DNA from: Methylomonas montana
GTDB lineage: Bacteria; Pseudomonadota; Gammaproteobacteria; Methylococcales; Methylomonadaceae
Assembly (NCBI RefSeq): GCF_030490285.1
Contig: NZ_CP129884.1
Span: forward strand, 3,906,001-3,970,000
Direction: 5' to 3'
Length of the DNA: 64,000 bases
Below, piece after piece: positions 18,372 to 26,642 of the stretch. Made by a program: the position numbers and the translations under genes. How positions within the stretch are numbered: the first letter of the stretch is position 1; each line of letters opens with the position of its first letter. A model generated the notes under the pieces. It searched no databases. It was not told where the DNA came from and worked only from the letters and a program-made list of their open reading frames with translations.

Positions 18372-19175
18372 TTATTTTGAATTTGGGGTTTGATAAAAAA
18401 TCCCCAATACGAAGGTATTTACTCCTTCGCATCTTGGACAATTCCAACTCTTTCCGATTTCAATATCTGTTTCCCAAAAAATCACACTTTCATTGCAATC
18501 AGAGTTAGCACATGTAATTTCACTCCTACTTGGGCGCCAATCAACTTTCCCAGACTCTTTTGAAATAACCGTGTAAGAAGCATTGCACTCATCGCATTTA
18601 GCTTGTACTTGTTGTTTATCAGATACACGTTTGCGAATTGTTTTCCCACATTGAATACATTCGCATTTCGAGAAGACACCCATAGTAACGTTAAAAATAT
18701 GGGATGAAAGAACCTCCTTTACAAACTTTGCAATGTCTTCAAGGCGAGACTCCATCCTGGTGTAATTAATTGACTTACCGTCAATAGCTTGTTTCATAGT
18801 TTGGACATGAAGGTAACTACCCAAAGCATCATAGTGTTTACGTAACGTCGCCATATTGAAAACTTTTTCCGATCCTAATGGCGACATTATTGATGCCGGC
18901 GTGCCATAAGTTTCCTGTACACTAATTGCCACGGAACAATCTTTATCTGCCAATGGCTCAATTTCAAGTAAAACTGACATCACCCTACGTGGTTGCCATG
19001 TTTTGTATTCCGATGCTGGAAACTCATCCATGTAAAGTAAGGCCCGATCATATGTCAGCGCTTCCATAGCCATGCGCAATTCAAGGGCCGAATATTTCAA
19101 ACGCGCCTTATCTCCAGATCTAAATTCGTGCTCAAAGCGCTCAAGGTGTTTTCTCGCGTCGTTACGATAATTCAC
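18372..19175 (-). CDS. Hypothetical protein with zinc-ribbon-like C-terminus, between inverted repeats
   Basis: A 267-residue protein of unknown function. A GTG at 19175 with AGGA six bases upstream is the preferred start; the frame continues to a TTG at 19241. The N-terminal two thirds is helical (ALELRMAMEALTYDRALLYM). The C-terminal third has four CxxC-like pairs (CIQC, CDEC, CANSDC, CPRC), suggesting two zinc ribbons. Base composition is much more AT-rich than that of the hup genes. The gene and its leader lie wholly inside a long imperfect inverted repeat, which suggests it is cargo of a mobile or duplicated element. It is not a transposase as far as can be seen. Confidence 0.6.
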   Translation of the reverse strand: MNYRNDARKHLERFEHEFRSGDKARLKYSALELRMAMEALTYDRALLYMDEFPASEYKTWQPRRVMSVLLEIEPLADKDCSVAISVQETYGTPASIMSPLGSEKVFNMATLRKHYDALGSYLHVQTMKQAIDGKSINYTRMESRLEDIAKFVKEVLSSHIFNVTMGVFSKCECIQCGKTIRKRVSDKQQVQAKCDECNASYTVISKESGKVDWRPSRSEITCANSDCNESVIFWETDIEIGKSWNCPRCEGVNTFVLGIFYQTPNSK

Positions 19176-19334
19176 ATTTTTTCCTAATAGGTTAAATCTT
19201 GGAAGTGTTCTAAGTACGTGGGCAAGGGAGCCCGAAACCAAGCAATATAGGTCAAAGTTGGGTTTACACTACCGTTCCAACCCAGCCTACCAAAAAAGCT
19301 TTGCGACACACAATAACCGTTGGAGTGGATTATT

Positions 19335-19657
19335 CCCGTTATTCCGCCCCGAGCATCGCAGCTTTTGGCGAGATTAGCCCGCAGGGGAGCGGCAGGGATG
19401 CCGCTCGTTTTCGGAGGGGCTGGGAAGCCCCTTCCGAAACCCCTCGGTAAAAGCGACAAATTTGCCTGGAGCAAATTTGAACAGCCGATAGGCTGGCCCG
19501 AAGGGCGAAAACCATGGATGGTTTTCGTAAAGCGCAGGATTAAGGCGGAATTCCGGGTGGCCTTTTCTTTGGATACTTTCTTTTGGCCAAGCAAAAGAAA
19601 GTATCTCGGCTGTCGGGCCGAGACCCGACTTTAAAACACCCGTCGCGACAGCGACAC
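19335..19657. repeat. Long inverted repeat, right copy
   Basis: The inverse partner of 18011-18262. It is longer by about 70 bases because of an internal segment around 19440-19530 with further palindromes (AAATTTGCC...GGAGCAAATTT, CGAAAACCATGG...GGTTTTCG). No target duplication could be recognised at the outer ends. Confidence 0.85.
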
Positions 19658-19672
19658 ATTTACTCGACAAGA

Positions 19673-19722
19673 TTGGAAGCTAGAGCTTCCAAGACAAGGT
19701 TCCCAACCTGGAGGTTGGGAAC
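19673..19722. repeat. Two adjacent short palindromes
   Basis: TTGGAAGC/GCTTCCAA at 19673-19692 and GTTCCCAACC/GGTTGGGAAC at 19699-19722 follow each other between the long repeat and the toxin-antitoxin genes. They could work as a bidirectional stem-loop end but lack a long T run. Confidence 0.7.
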
Positions 19723-19736
19723 AAAAAGCTCACTCA

Positions 19737-20012
19737 TCAAACATCAAACTTAATCTTCCCATTCGCATATTGATGTATCAACGAACTAATCAACACCTGA
19801 TACGGCAATCCCTGACTAACCGACTGCGCCTTTAACCGTTCGAGATCGCTTTCCAACAACCGAATACTGACCGTTTTCTTTTTGCCTATTTGGTCACGGG
19901 CGATTTGGCTATAACGGCTTTTTTCGCCATCCAAATTATCGACACTGACGGCTGAGTCGCCTTCGACATAATCGACAATCTCTTGTTCTTCAACCGATAG
20001 TTCAGTCGCCAT
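19737..20012 (-). CDS. Antitoxin of a BrnT-type toxin-antitoxin pair
   Basis: A 91-residue protein. It has an acidic N-terminal half (VEEQEIVDYVEGD) and a C-terminal part that looks like a ribbon-helix-helix DNA-binding unit: KKTVSIRLLESDLERLK, then GLPYQVLISSLIHQYANGKI. It lies immediately downstream of, and overlaps, the toxin gene, the order seen in brnT-brnA operons. It would neutralise the toxin and repress the shared promoter. The exact antitoxin family name is not certain. Confidence 0.75.
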   Translation of the reverse strand: MATELSVEEQEIVDYVEGDSAVSVDNLDGEKSRYSQIARDQIGKKKTVSIRLLESDLERLKAQSVSQGLPYQVLISSLIHQYANGKIKFDV

Positions 20013-20286
20013 GATGAGCCTCTTTAAAATATTGCTTGTGATATTTACGGCTTGGAATGATATTTTTCAGAAATATCGTTTCGTTGTCTTCCACGAATGG
20101 CACGTAATAGATGTAATCTCTGATACGAACGATAAAAATTTTCTGATGCGGATATTTGTCAACATTATGATGTGGCAATACATCAAACAATCTTTCTTCA
20201 CCAATCGCCACCAAGACATCCTCGAAGCATACGCCACGAGTATTTTTGAGCAGTTGGTTCTTATGCTCGTCCCAGTCAAAACGCAT
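20002..20286 (-). CDS. BrnT-like (DUF497) toxin
   Basis: A 94-residue basic protein beginning RFDWDEHKNQLLKNTRGVCF, matching the FxWDExKxxxNxxKHGVxF opening of BrnT-family ribonuclease toxins. Further family features are FIVRIRDYIYYVPFV and the final IIPSRKYHKQY. It overlaps the antitoxin gene by 11 bases. Likely action is mRNA cleavage with growth arrest, by family analogy. The promoter must lie in the 40 bases between it and the next upstream gene or be shared. Confidence 0.75.
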   Translation of the reverse strand: MRFDWDEHKNQLLKNTRGVCFEDVLVAIGEERLFDVLPHHNVDKYPHQKIFIVRIRDYIYYVPFVEDNETIFLKNIIPSRKYHKQYFKEAHHGD

Positions 20287-20325
20287 GTTTAGCTCATCGA
20301 GTTATTTACATAAAAACGAGCAATG

Positions 20326-20547
20326 TTAAAAAGATCGCCATTCGTCCAGAGGCAAGCCTTCTTGTCCAATCGTTTTGTTGTAGACAGAGGTAAAGTCAGC
20401 CACTCGACGCACCGACTCCTCTCCCCACAACCGCTCGAACTCCGACTCGGAAACTTCCTCGAGGCTCAACAACAAACGCTGTGCCAAAGCAGCCCGGTCT
20501 TGAAGCGGTAAGGAAAAAATTTCGGCTTCCAGTTGTGTGAGATTCAT
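20326..20547 (-). CDS. Addiction module antitoxin-like protein, orphan
   Basis: A 73-residue acidic helical protein (MNLTQLEAEIFSLPLQDRA, then LLLSLEEVSESEFERLW) resembling the small addiction-module component usually followed by a ParE/RelE toxin. No such toxin follows; 40 bases later the BrnT-like gene begins. AGGGGAG lies 10 bases before its ATG. It may be a remnant antitoxin, or it may work against a distant toxin. Confidence 0.65.
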   Translation of the reverse strand: MNLTQLEAEIFSLPLQDRAALAQRLLLSLEEVSESEFERLWGEESVRRVADFTSVYNKTIGQEGLPLDEWRSF

Positions 20548-20727
20548 ATCAGCGATACTCCCCTTTAAGTAGAAAACTCAGTCACGCCAGTACAGGCACG
20601 ACGGGGATAGTATACGTCCAACCTCATTTCTGCCGCGATAGAGACACCAAATTGTTAAAGAGCTGGTGAGAATTTAAGTCTCGACCACGAAGCACTCTAG
20701 CCATAGACAGGCTTTGCGCTTCGAAAT

Positions 20728-20762
20728 GTTGGGTTACGCTCTATTGAGCTAACCCAACCTAC
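20728..20762. repeat. GTAGG palindrome overlapping the end of hupG
   Basis: GTTGGGTTA (20728-20736) pairs with TAACCCAAC (20750-20758), followed by CTAC. Read on the minus strand it begins GTAGGTTGGG and supplies the last codons and TAG stop of hupG. It could act as a stem-loop behind that gene. Confidence 0.75.
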
Positions 20763-21196
20763 ATTTTTTTTAATGACGCGTGTCCAACGCCACAAACCTT
20801 CCCAAGATCAAACCCCGGCGGCTGCCCTGGCTCGGCAGCTAAAATCCGTGCAAATTCCTGGCCGTATTCCGCCCAATCCTTAATCCCGGTAATTACGCCC
20901 AAATACTCGCTGCCGCGCAAAAATACCAGGGACGGCCAGCTGCTGAACCGAAATCTGGCCTGCAATTCCCGTTCGACGGATTTATCGACCACCGCACCGT
21001 GCAAACGACCGGCAAAGGCTTTTAATAACTCCGGCAAAATCACCGCCACATCGTGACTCTCCGGAAACATCACCGGATCGTTGGCGAAGAACAGCACCAC
21101 GGTTTCGTGGCCGTAGACGAAATGATCGTAACTGTCTGCATCGAGCAGCGGCAGGCCGTGGCGGGTTTGCAGTTGTTCCAGCAAGGGGGTACTCAT
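20759..21196 (-). CDS. hupG: Hydrogenase accessory protein HupG (HyaE-like, thioredoxin fold)
   Basis: A 145-residue protein of the HupG/HyaE family, a thioredoxin-like chaperone that binds the Tat-targeted small subunit. Seen are VVLFFANDPVMFPESHDVAVILPEL at the N-terminus (quoted in part: VVLFFANDP) and WPSLVFLRGSEYLGVITGI. The start at 21196 overlaps hupF by four bases (ATGA). The final residues (SLKKM) and stop lie in an intergenic palindrome, so the natural end may have been replaced. This is the last hup gene before the accessory island. Confidence 0.85.
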   Translation of the reverse strand: MSTPLLEQLQTRHGLPLLDADSYDHFVYGHETVVLFFANDPVMFPESHDVAVILPELLKAFAGRLHGAVVDKSVERELQARFRFSSWPSLVFLRGSEYLGVITGIKDWAEYGQEFARILAAEPGQPPGFDLGKVCGVGHASLKKM

Positions 21197-21489
21197 GTTC
21201 TTAAAAACTCCGGCAGTTCGGGTTCGCGGTCGACCAGATCGGCGAATAAATGATCGAAGTTGGTTTCGCCTTGCATGGCCAGACGCATCGCTTCCAGCGC
21301 ATCGGCGATTTGGGCGGCTTTTTCGGCCGTGATGACTTCCCGCGCCGCGTCCAGAAACACCAATAGCCAGGTGCCGGCAGCTTGTTCGCCGACCAACATC
21401 ATGTCTATCAACGTCGGTTGGCCGCGATATTCGCACAGCGCCGAATCGCCGCGCGCCTCGATGACTTGCATGGGGATGCCGATGCACAT
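21193..21489 (-). CDS. hupF: HupF, HypC-family hydrogenase chaperone
   Basis: A 98-residue protein starting MCIGIPMQVIEARGD, a HypC-type N-terminus with Cys2. The longer tail and context after hupD are typical of HupF, which protects the large subunit under oxygen. It overlaps hupD by one base (TGATG) and hupG by four, giving tight coupling. Presence of both HupF and HypC fits an enzyme made under air. Confidence 0.92.
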   Translation of the reverse strand: MCIGIPMQVIEARGDSALCEYRGQPTLIDMMLVGEQAAGTWLLVFLDAAREVITAEKAAQIADALEAMRLAMQGETNFDHLFADLVDREPELPEFLRT

Positions 21490-22175
21490 CAGTATTTGCC
21501 CCGGTAATCGACGTCCACTTGCAAACTGGGCAGGTCGGAAGCGGGCGGCGGTTTCACTTCGAATACGGCGGATAACACGATGCGCTCGTCACCTAAGCGG
21601 CAAGCCAAATCAGCGGCTGGGCGCTCCTGCTCGTAGCGCTGAATATTCAATGCAGGATCGACCAGTTCCGCTGGCGTATCGAGGCATTCGCCAACCACAC
21701 CGAAATCTTGCAGATAGGCCAAGGCCATATCGATGGCCGACTGAATTTGCGCTTTGACGGCCGGCCGCAAGCTGCCGCCGTAGTCTTCCAGCTCTTCCGG
21801 CTGCACGCCAATCAACAGTAAATGCTGGGGATACTGACCCAGCATTTGCGCCAGCGCCAACACTTCCTGAAAGCCGGTCTGATGCAGGCTCATTTTCTTG
21901 GCGCCAAGGAAATTCGGCACCTCGTCGTTTTCGACCCGCTTCATGGTTGCCGGCGGCAGGCCGTAATCGACCGCATCAAATACCACCAACACATCCGCTG
22001 CTTGGACATGCTCGATCAGATAGACGCCCTGCGTACCACCATCCACCACCTGCACGCTATCTGGAAAGCGATAGTGTTTTTGCAGATACTCAATCACCCG
22101 CACGCCAAAACCTTCATCGGCCCACAATAGGTTGCCGATGCCGAGTAGAAGGACTTGCGGCGATGCGCTCACCAT
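21489..22175 (-). CDS. hupD: Hydrogenase maturation endopeptidase HupD
   Basis: A 228-residue protease that removes the C-terminal peptide of the HupL precursor after nickel insertion. Seen are LLGIGNLLWADEGFG with the first metal-binding acid, VVDGGTQGV and FDAVDYG with the second, and SLHQTGFQEVL with the histidine. The body matches the usual HupD of about 200 residues, and a tail of about 30 extra residues follows. A GTG one codon upstream is an alternative start. It follows a repeat element after hupC. Confidence 0.95.
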   Translation of the reverse strand: MVSASPQVLLLGIGNLLWADEGFGVRVIEYLQKHYRFPDSVQVVDGGTQGVYLIEHVQAADVLVVFDAVDYGLPPATMKRVENDEVPNFLGAKKMSLHQTGFQEVLALAQMLGQYPQHLLLIGVQPEELEDYGGSLRPAVKAQIQSAIDMALAYLQDFGVVGECLDTPAELVDPALNIQRYEQERPAADLACRLGDERIVLSAVFEVKPPPASDLPSLQVDVDYRGKY

Positions 22176-22193
22176 CACCGCCAGTCAACTAAT

Positions 22194-22264
22194 GTAGGAT
22201 GTGCCGACGCTAGGAGGCGCATCGTTCGCGATCGATGCGCTTCACTGCGTTCAGCACATCCTAC
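22194..22264. repeat. GTAGG...CCTAC palindrome between hupC and hupD
   Basis: The outer arms GTAGGATGTGC (22194-22204) and GCACATCCTAC (22254-22264) are perfect reverse complements. An inner GCGCATCG/CGATGCGC pair adds a second stem. It occupies most of the hupC-hupD gap. Confidence 0.9.
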
Positions 22265-22280
22265 CGGTTTTTTAATATCA

Positions 22281-22976
22281 TCAATGCGCATCATCGACCG
22301 GCTTGTCGTCCTTAAAGGTGCGCCAGCCGGTCGCTATCGTGGACAACATGCTTTGTCCGGACAATTTGTCTTCGCGCACCGCGACGTAAATATGAATCAG
22401 CACGAAGCAAACGATGAACCACATCACCAGATGGTGCCAGGTATGCACGGTTTGGCTGTCACCGAACAGCGGCAGCAGCCAACTGCTGAACAAGGCATAT
22501 TGCCAGCTGCCTTGTCCTTCGCCTTCACCGTACAAGGCAAAGCCGGTGAAGATCATGAACAACGAGCCCCACACCAACACAAAATGCATCGCCAGGATCG
22601 CCAGCGGGTTATGACCGATGTAATGGCGCGGCGCCTTGGCTAAAAAGGTGTACCAGAGGATTTCCTGACGCACGCCATCCCAGAAATGTGCTTGCAACAA
22701 GGGCGGTAGAAAGATTTGCCGGGCATGCTCGTTACCGGCATAGGCCCAGTACAAACGCCCCAGTAAACCGATCGCCAACACATAGCCCGCGGCAAAATGC
22801 GCAAAGCGGATATAGCCCATCAGAAAATGCTCGCTGGCTTCGCCGATCGGCGAAGATAACGGCGAGGCGATCAAATAACCGCTGATCGCCAACACCGTTA
22901 TCGCCAGCGCATTGATAGCATGCCAGAGTCGAACCGGCAGTTCGTAAACATAAACCGGAGCGAGTGGTGCGCTCAT
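22281..22976 (-). CDS. hupC: Hydrogenase cytochrome b subunit HupC
   Basis: A 231-residue integral membrane diheme cytochrome b that anchors HupSL and passes electrons to quinone. Four hydrophobic helices carry histidines in family positions (RLWHAINAL, RFAHFAAGYV, HTWHHLVMW, LIHIYVAV). The ATG at 22976 has GGAG six bases before it. It overlaps the stop of the small membrane protein by four bases, so it is coupled to it. Confidence 0.93.
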   Translation of the reverse strand: MSAPLAPVYVYELPVRLWHAINALAITVLAISGYLIASPLSSPIGEASEHFLMGYIRFAHFAAGYVLAIGLLGRLYWAYAGNEHARQIFLPPLLQAHFWDGVRQEILWYTFLAKAPRHYIGHNPLAILAMHFVLVWGSLFMIFTGFALYGEGEGQGSWQYALFSSWLLPLFGDSQTVHTWHHLVMWFIVCFVLIHIYVAVREDKLSGQSMLSTIATGWRTFKDDKPVDDAH

Positions 22977-23197
22977 TGCGGTCTCCGGCCCGATGCTTTG
23001 CTGCGAAGCCAAAGGCTACGCAGCAGTGCTGCCGCCGCTATCGATAAAGCGGCTGTAAACAGATGCGGCAGCCAGGCCGAGTAAGCGGTCAGCATATGTT
23101 CCAGGCTGTGTGTCAAGGCATTGATGCCGGGGTGGCTGTGGGCTTCGGCTTGGCCGAAAACCAGTAACAAAGCGGTGGATGGCAATATTTTGTTCAT
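22973..23197 (-). CDS. Small exported/membrane protein between hupL and hupC
   Basis: A 74-residue protein with signal-like start MNKILPSTALLLVFGQAEAH, a histidine-bearing loop (HSHPGINALTHSLEHM) and one C-terminal transmembrane helix (LFTAALSIAAAALLRSLWL) ending in a basic tail. GGGAG lies six bases before its ATG, and its stop overlaps the hupC start. It is not a standard hup gene that I recognise. Its position suggests a small accessory subunit or metal-handling factor of the membrane complex, which is inference. Confidence 0.7.
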   Translation of the reverse strand: MNKILPSTALLLVFGQAEAHSHPGINALTHSLEHMLTAYSAWLPHLFTAALSIAAAALLRSLWLRSKASGRRPQ

Positions 23198-23208
23198 AAG
23201 CTCTCCCG

Positions 23209-23281
23209 GTAGGGTGGATATGGCAAACGCATCCACCATGGAATTTGAAAAAGGCGGATGCGCTATGCTTATCCGCCCTAC
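23209..23281. repeat. GTAGGG...CCCTAC double hairpin after hupL
   Basis: The element begins GTAGGGTGGAT and ends ATCCGCCCTAC. It holds GGTGGAT/ATCCACC and GGCGGAT/ATCCGCC stems. It separates the hupL stop from the ribosome site of the small membrane gene. Confidence 0.85.
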
Positions 23282-23291
23282 ATTTTTATGG

Positions 23292-25088
23292 TTATCGGAC
23301 TTTCACCCGTGTCAATTCCGTACCGTCCGGACTCATCACATGCGTCGAGCAAGCCAGACACGGATCGAAACTATGCAGTGTGCGCAAAATTTCCACAGGT
23401 TCGTCCGGCACCTCGACTTTGGTGTTCATCAACGAAGCCTCGAACGCGCCGATATTGCCTTGCTCATCGCGCGGCGAACCGTTCCAGGTGGTCGGCACCA
23501 CGCATTGATAGTTGGCGATTTTGGTGTCTTCGATTTTAAGCCAATGGCCCAAGGCGCCGCGCGGCGCTTCGGTGAAGCCGACGCCTTTGACGCTGCTCGG
23601 CCAGGTTTCCGGATCCCAGCGCTCGACGTTGGCGGTGGCCAAGTCGCCGGTTTTCAGATTGGCCATCATCTTGTCCATGAAATAGCGCATCTTGCCGGCT
23701 GCCCATTGCGCTTCCAGACCACGCGCCGCTGTGCGGCCCAAGGTCGAGAACAGAGCGCTGACCGGCACGTCCAGGGTTTTCAGGACAAAATTGATCTGCT
23801 CGGTAATTTCTTTGTTGCCTTGCGCGTAGCCGATCACGTAGCGCGCCAACGGACCCACTTCCATCGCGTGACCGCGCCAGCGTGGGGCTTTGATCCAGGA
23901 ATATTTGGCGCTTTCGTCCAGCTCTTGGATGTTAGTGCGGTCGCCCTTGGTTTTGGCGCCAATTTTATAGTTCGGTTCGGTGATGCCGTCCCAGGGATGC
24001 AAACCAAGCGCTTCGTCCGGATACTTGTACCAGGAGTGCGGTACGAATTCCTTGATCTGCTCGGGATCGGTCAGATCGACTTCGTGGACTTTAGTCAGAT
24101 CGCCGTTGATGATCGCGCCGCGCGGCATCAATAAGTTGGCCGCTGAATAATCGTTGGCCTTGTCCGGAATGTCGCCATAAGACAGCATGCTGGCGCCTGA
24201 CAAACCGCCGCCATACAGCCAGCCTTTGTAGAACTGGGCGATAGCGAGTAAATCTGGAATGTAGACCTGATCGATAAAGGTGATGGTACGGTCGATGATG
24301 GACGACACCAGGTTCAAACGTTCCATATTGATCGCACCAACCGCGCCGACGCCGTCAATGTTAATCGCGCAGGGTACGCCGCCGACCAACCAATTCGGAT
24401 GCGGGTCCTTGCCGCCGAAGATGGTGCGAATTTTCATGATGTCTTTTTGAAAATCCAGCGCTTCCAGATAATGGGTCACGGCCAGCAAATCGGCTTCCGG
24501 CGGCAGCAAATAGGCCGGATTAGTCCAGTAACCGTTCTTGAACGGGCCGAGCTGGCCGGATTCGACGAATTTTTTCAGGCGGTTTTGGGTATCGCGGAAA
24601 TAGCCCGGCGAGGATTTGGGATTGCTGGGCGAAATCTGTTGCTGCAAGGCAGAGGTCGCCACTGGTTCGGCCTTCAAGGCGTTGACCGGATTGACCCAAT
24701 CCAAGGCATGCAAATGATAAAAATGCACCAGGTGATCGTGAGCTTGCAAGCTGAGCTGCATGATGTTGCGGATCGAGTTGGCGTTCTCTGGAATCTTGAT
24801 TTTCAAGGCGTCTTCGACGGCCCGCACCGAGGTCAGCGCGTGGGTACCGGTGCAGACGCCGCAGATGCGTTGCACGAAAGCCCAGGCATCGCGCGGGTCG
24901 CGGCCTTTTAAAATCACTTCCAGTCCGCGCCACATGGTGCCGCTGGAGATGGCGTTACGGATGATGTTGTCGTCGTCGATATTGACTTCACAGCGCATGT
25001 GGCCTTCGATGCGCGTGACGGGATCGACCACGACGCGGCGGCCGGCGTCGTTTAAATTAAAACCGTTGGGGGTGTTTCTGACTGTCAT
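23292..25088 (-). CDS. hupL: Uptake [NiFe]-hydrogenase large subunit HupL
   Basis: A 598-residue catalytic subunit that oxidises H2 at a Ni-Fe(CN)2CO centre. The N-terminal ligand motif [10 protein letters not shown] has cysteines 76 and 79. The C-terminal motif DPCLACSTH has cysteines 577 and 580. The precursor continues 15 residues past His583, the peptide removed by Hup[11 protein letters not shown] is also typical. It overlaps the hupS stop by one base (TAATG). All ligands are present, so the subunit should be active. Confidence 0.97.
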   Translation of the reverse strand: MTVRNTPNGFNLNDAGRRVVVDPVTRIEGHMRCEVNIDDDNIIRNAISSGTMWRGLEVILKGRDPRDAWAFVQRICGVCTGTHALTSVRAVEDALKIKIPENANSIRNIMQLSLQAHDHLVHFYHLHALDWVNPVNALKAEPVATSALQQQISPSNPKSSPGYFRDTQNRLKKFVESGQLGPFKNGYWTNPAYLLPPEADLLAVTHYLEALDFQKDIMKIRTIFGGKDPHPNWLVGGVPCAINIDGVGAVGAINMERLNLVSSIIDRTITFIDQVYIPDLLAIAQFYKGWLYGGGLSGASMLSYGDIPDKANDYSAANLLMPRGAIINGDLTKVHEVDLTDPEQIKEFVPHSWYKYPDEALGLHPWDGITEPNYKIGAKTKGDRTNIQELDESAKYSWIKAPRWRGHAMEVGPLARYVIGYAQGNKEITEQINFVLKTLDVPVSALFSTLGRTAARGLEAQWAAGKMRYFMDKMMANLKTGDLATANVERWDPETWPSSVKGVGFTEAPRGALGHWLKIEDTKIANYQCVVPTTWNGSPRDEQGNIGAFEASLMNTKVEVPDEPVEILRTLHSFDPCLACSTHVMSPDGTELTRVKVR

Positions 25089-26179
25089 TATTGCTGCGCT
25101 CCTGGTTGTTTATCCCCGGATTGTTTGGCGCGATTCAAAGCCGTCAAACCGGCATGCGCGGCAACTCCGGCACCCACAATCGTGGCGGCCGTGCCACCGA
25201 CCACATCGGCATTGGCTTCGATACCGAATTGATTGATCCCGGTGAGGCGATCGTAAAAGCTGCCTTTATCCCAAAAACCGTCTTCGGAACAACCGATACA
25301 GCCGTGACCGGACTGAATCGGAAATGAGGTGCCCTCGTTCCATTTCACCGTGGAGCAAGCGTTATAGGTAGTCGGCCCTTTGCAACCCATTTTGTACAGG
25401 CAATGGCCTTGGCGGGCGGCCTCGTCATCCCATTGTTCGACGAACTGTCCGGCGTCGAAATGCGGCCTTCTATAGCATTTGTCGTGGATGCGCTGGCTAT
25501 AGAACATTTGCGGCCGGCCTTGTTTGTCCAGGGTCGGCAGCTTGTCGAAAGTCAATAGATACGCGACCACCGCCGTCATCACTTCCGCAATCGGTGGACA
25601 GCCGGGCACTTTGATGATGGGTTTGTCGGCCAAACCAGGGACTTTGTGTACCGGCGTGGCGCGGGTTGGATTGGGTTTGGCGGCTTGCACACACCCCCAG
25701 GAAGCACAGGAGCCCCAGGAAATGATGGCTTTGCAGCTTTCCGCGGCGTATTTCAGTTGCTCTACGAATGGTTTGCCGCCGATGATGCAATACATGCCGT
25801 CTTCGGCCAGCGGCGGATTGCCTTCCACGGCCAGGATGTAATTGCCTTTATATTTTTCGACGATCTCGGTGACGATGGCTTCGGCGTTATGGCCGGCGGC
25901 AGCCATGATGGTGTCGTCGTAATCCAAAGACAGCATCGACAGGATCACGTCTTTCGCTAAGGGGTGACCGGAGCGGATGAAAGATTCCGAACAGCAGGTG
26001 CATTCCAGGCCGTGCAACCACAACACCGGGATGCGCGGTTTGGTTTCCATCGCGTGGGCGATTTTCGGCGCGAATGCCGGGCTCAAACCCAGCGAGGCAG
26101 CGGTCAAACTGCAAAACTTCAGAAAACTGCGGCGGGTGATGCCTTGCCGACGCATCACATCGTAAAAGGTTTCGATCAT
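25088..26179 (-). CDS. hupS: Oxygen-tolerant type hydrogenase small subunit HupS
   Basis: A 363-residue periplasmic iron-sulfur subunit, a Tat substrate (TRRSFLKF at residues 15-22; probable cut after AHA43). The proximal cluster region has cysteines 60, 62, 63, 158, 163 and 194 ([23 protein letters not shown]). This six-cysteine set is known for the [4Fe-3S] cluster of oxygen-tolerant enzymes such as E. coli Hyd-1. A hydrophobic C-terminal helix (about 318-345) should anchor it. GGAG precedes the ATG. It is the first gene of the operon. Confidence 0.96.
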   Translation of the reverse strand: MIETFYDVMRRQGITRRSFLKFCSLTAASLGLSPAFAPKIAHAMETKPRIPVLWLHGLECTCCSESFIRSGHPLAKDVILSMLSLDYDDTIMAAAGHNAEAIVTEIVEKYKGNYILAVEGNPPLAEDGMYCIIGGKPFVEQLKYAAESCKAIISWGSCASWGCVQAAKPNPTRATPVHKVPGLADKPIIKVPGCPPIAEVMTAVVAYLLTFDKLPTLDKQGRPQMFYSQRIHDKCYRRPHFDAGQFVEQWDDEAARQGHCLYKMGCKGPTTYNACSTVKWNEGTSFPIQSGHGCIGCSEDGFWDKGSFYDRLTGINQFGIEANADVVGGTAATIVGAGVAAHAGLTALNRAKQSGDKQPGAQQ

Positions 26180-26334
26180 GGAAACTCCTGGCTCCGTAGC
26201 GCGTTTTGTACCGGCTCAACCGGAAACCGGCCCCCCATCGGGATTACCAGGTTATTTGAAAGCGCTTGATTGTTATTCTTAGCGGCACAGCAAACGGCGG
26301 CATTTACTGGCCGATACTGCCCCGCAAAGCCAGA

Positions 26335-26349
26335 GCAACATCCATGCCG
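26335..26349 (-). promoter_or_regulatory. Probable sigma-54 promoter of the hup operon
   Basis: On the minus strand the sequence CGGCATGGATGTTGCT has GG and GC ten bases apart and matches the -24/-12 consensus at nearly all positions, including TTGCT. Transcription would begin near 26323, leaving a leader of about 145 bases before hupS. RpoN with an NtrC-type activator drives hup genes in several bacteria; no activator gene lies here. The rest of 26180-26642 shows no gene. Confidence 0.55.
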
Positions 26350-26570
26350 GCCAATGAATGGCGATAAAACCTTTGTATCAGTGGGACAATTAAAAGCAGC
26401 GAGCGGCAAATAGCTGTCGGCTATGCAACAAACTCAACAAAAAAGCCCATGCTTTGCCGTAAACACGACACAAACTTGTCATCCAATAACGGCGGAAACT
26501 GTTTAAGGAGATACTGAAGCCAAAGCCGCCATCAAGCTCAAGGCTTTGAATACAAGCTATTCGATTGCGA

Positions 26571-26600
26571 TTGACAGTTTTTAGGGCCGGCGACTACAGT
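26571..26600 (+). promoter_or_regulatory. Candidate sigma-70 promoter
   Basis: TTGACA at 26571 and TACAGT at 26595 are 18 bases apart, ahead of the gene at 26643. Confidence 0.5.
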
Positions 26601-26642
26601 GGCTGACCGGCAAATCTCTATCACCTTTCGGGAGCACGACTT

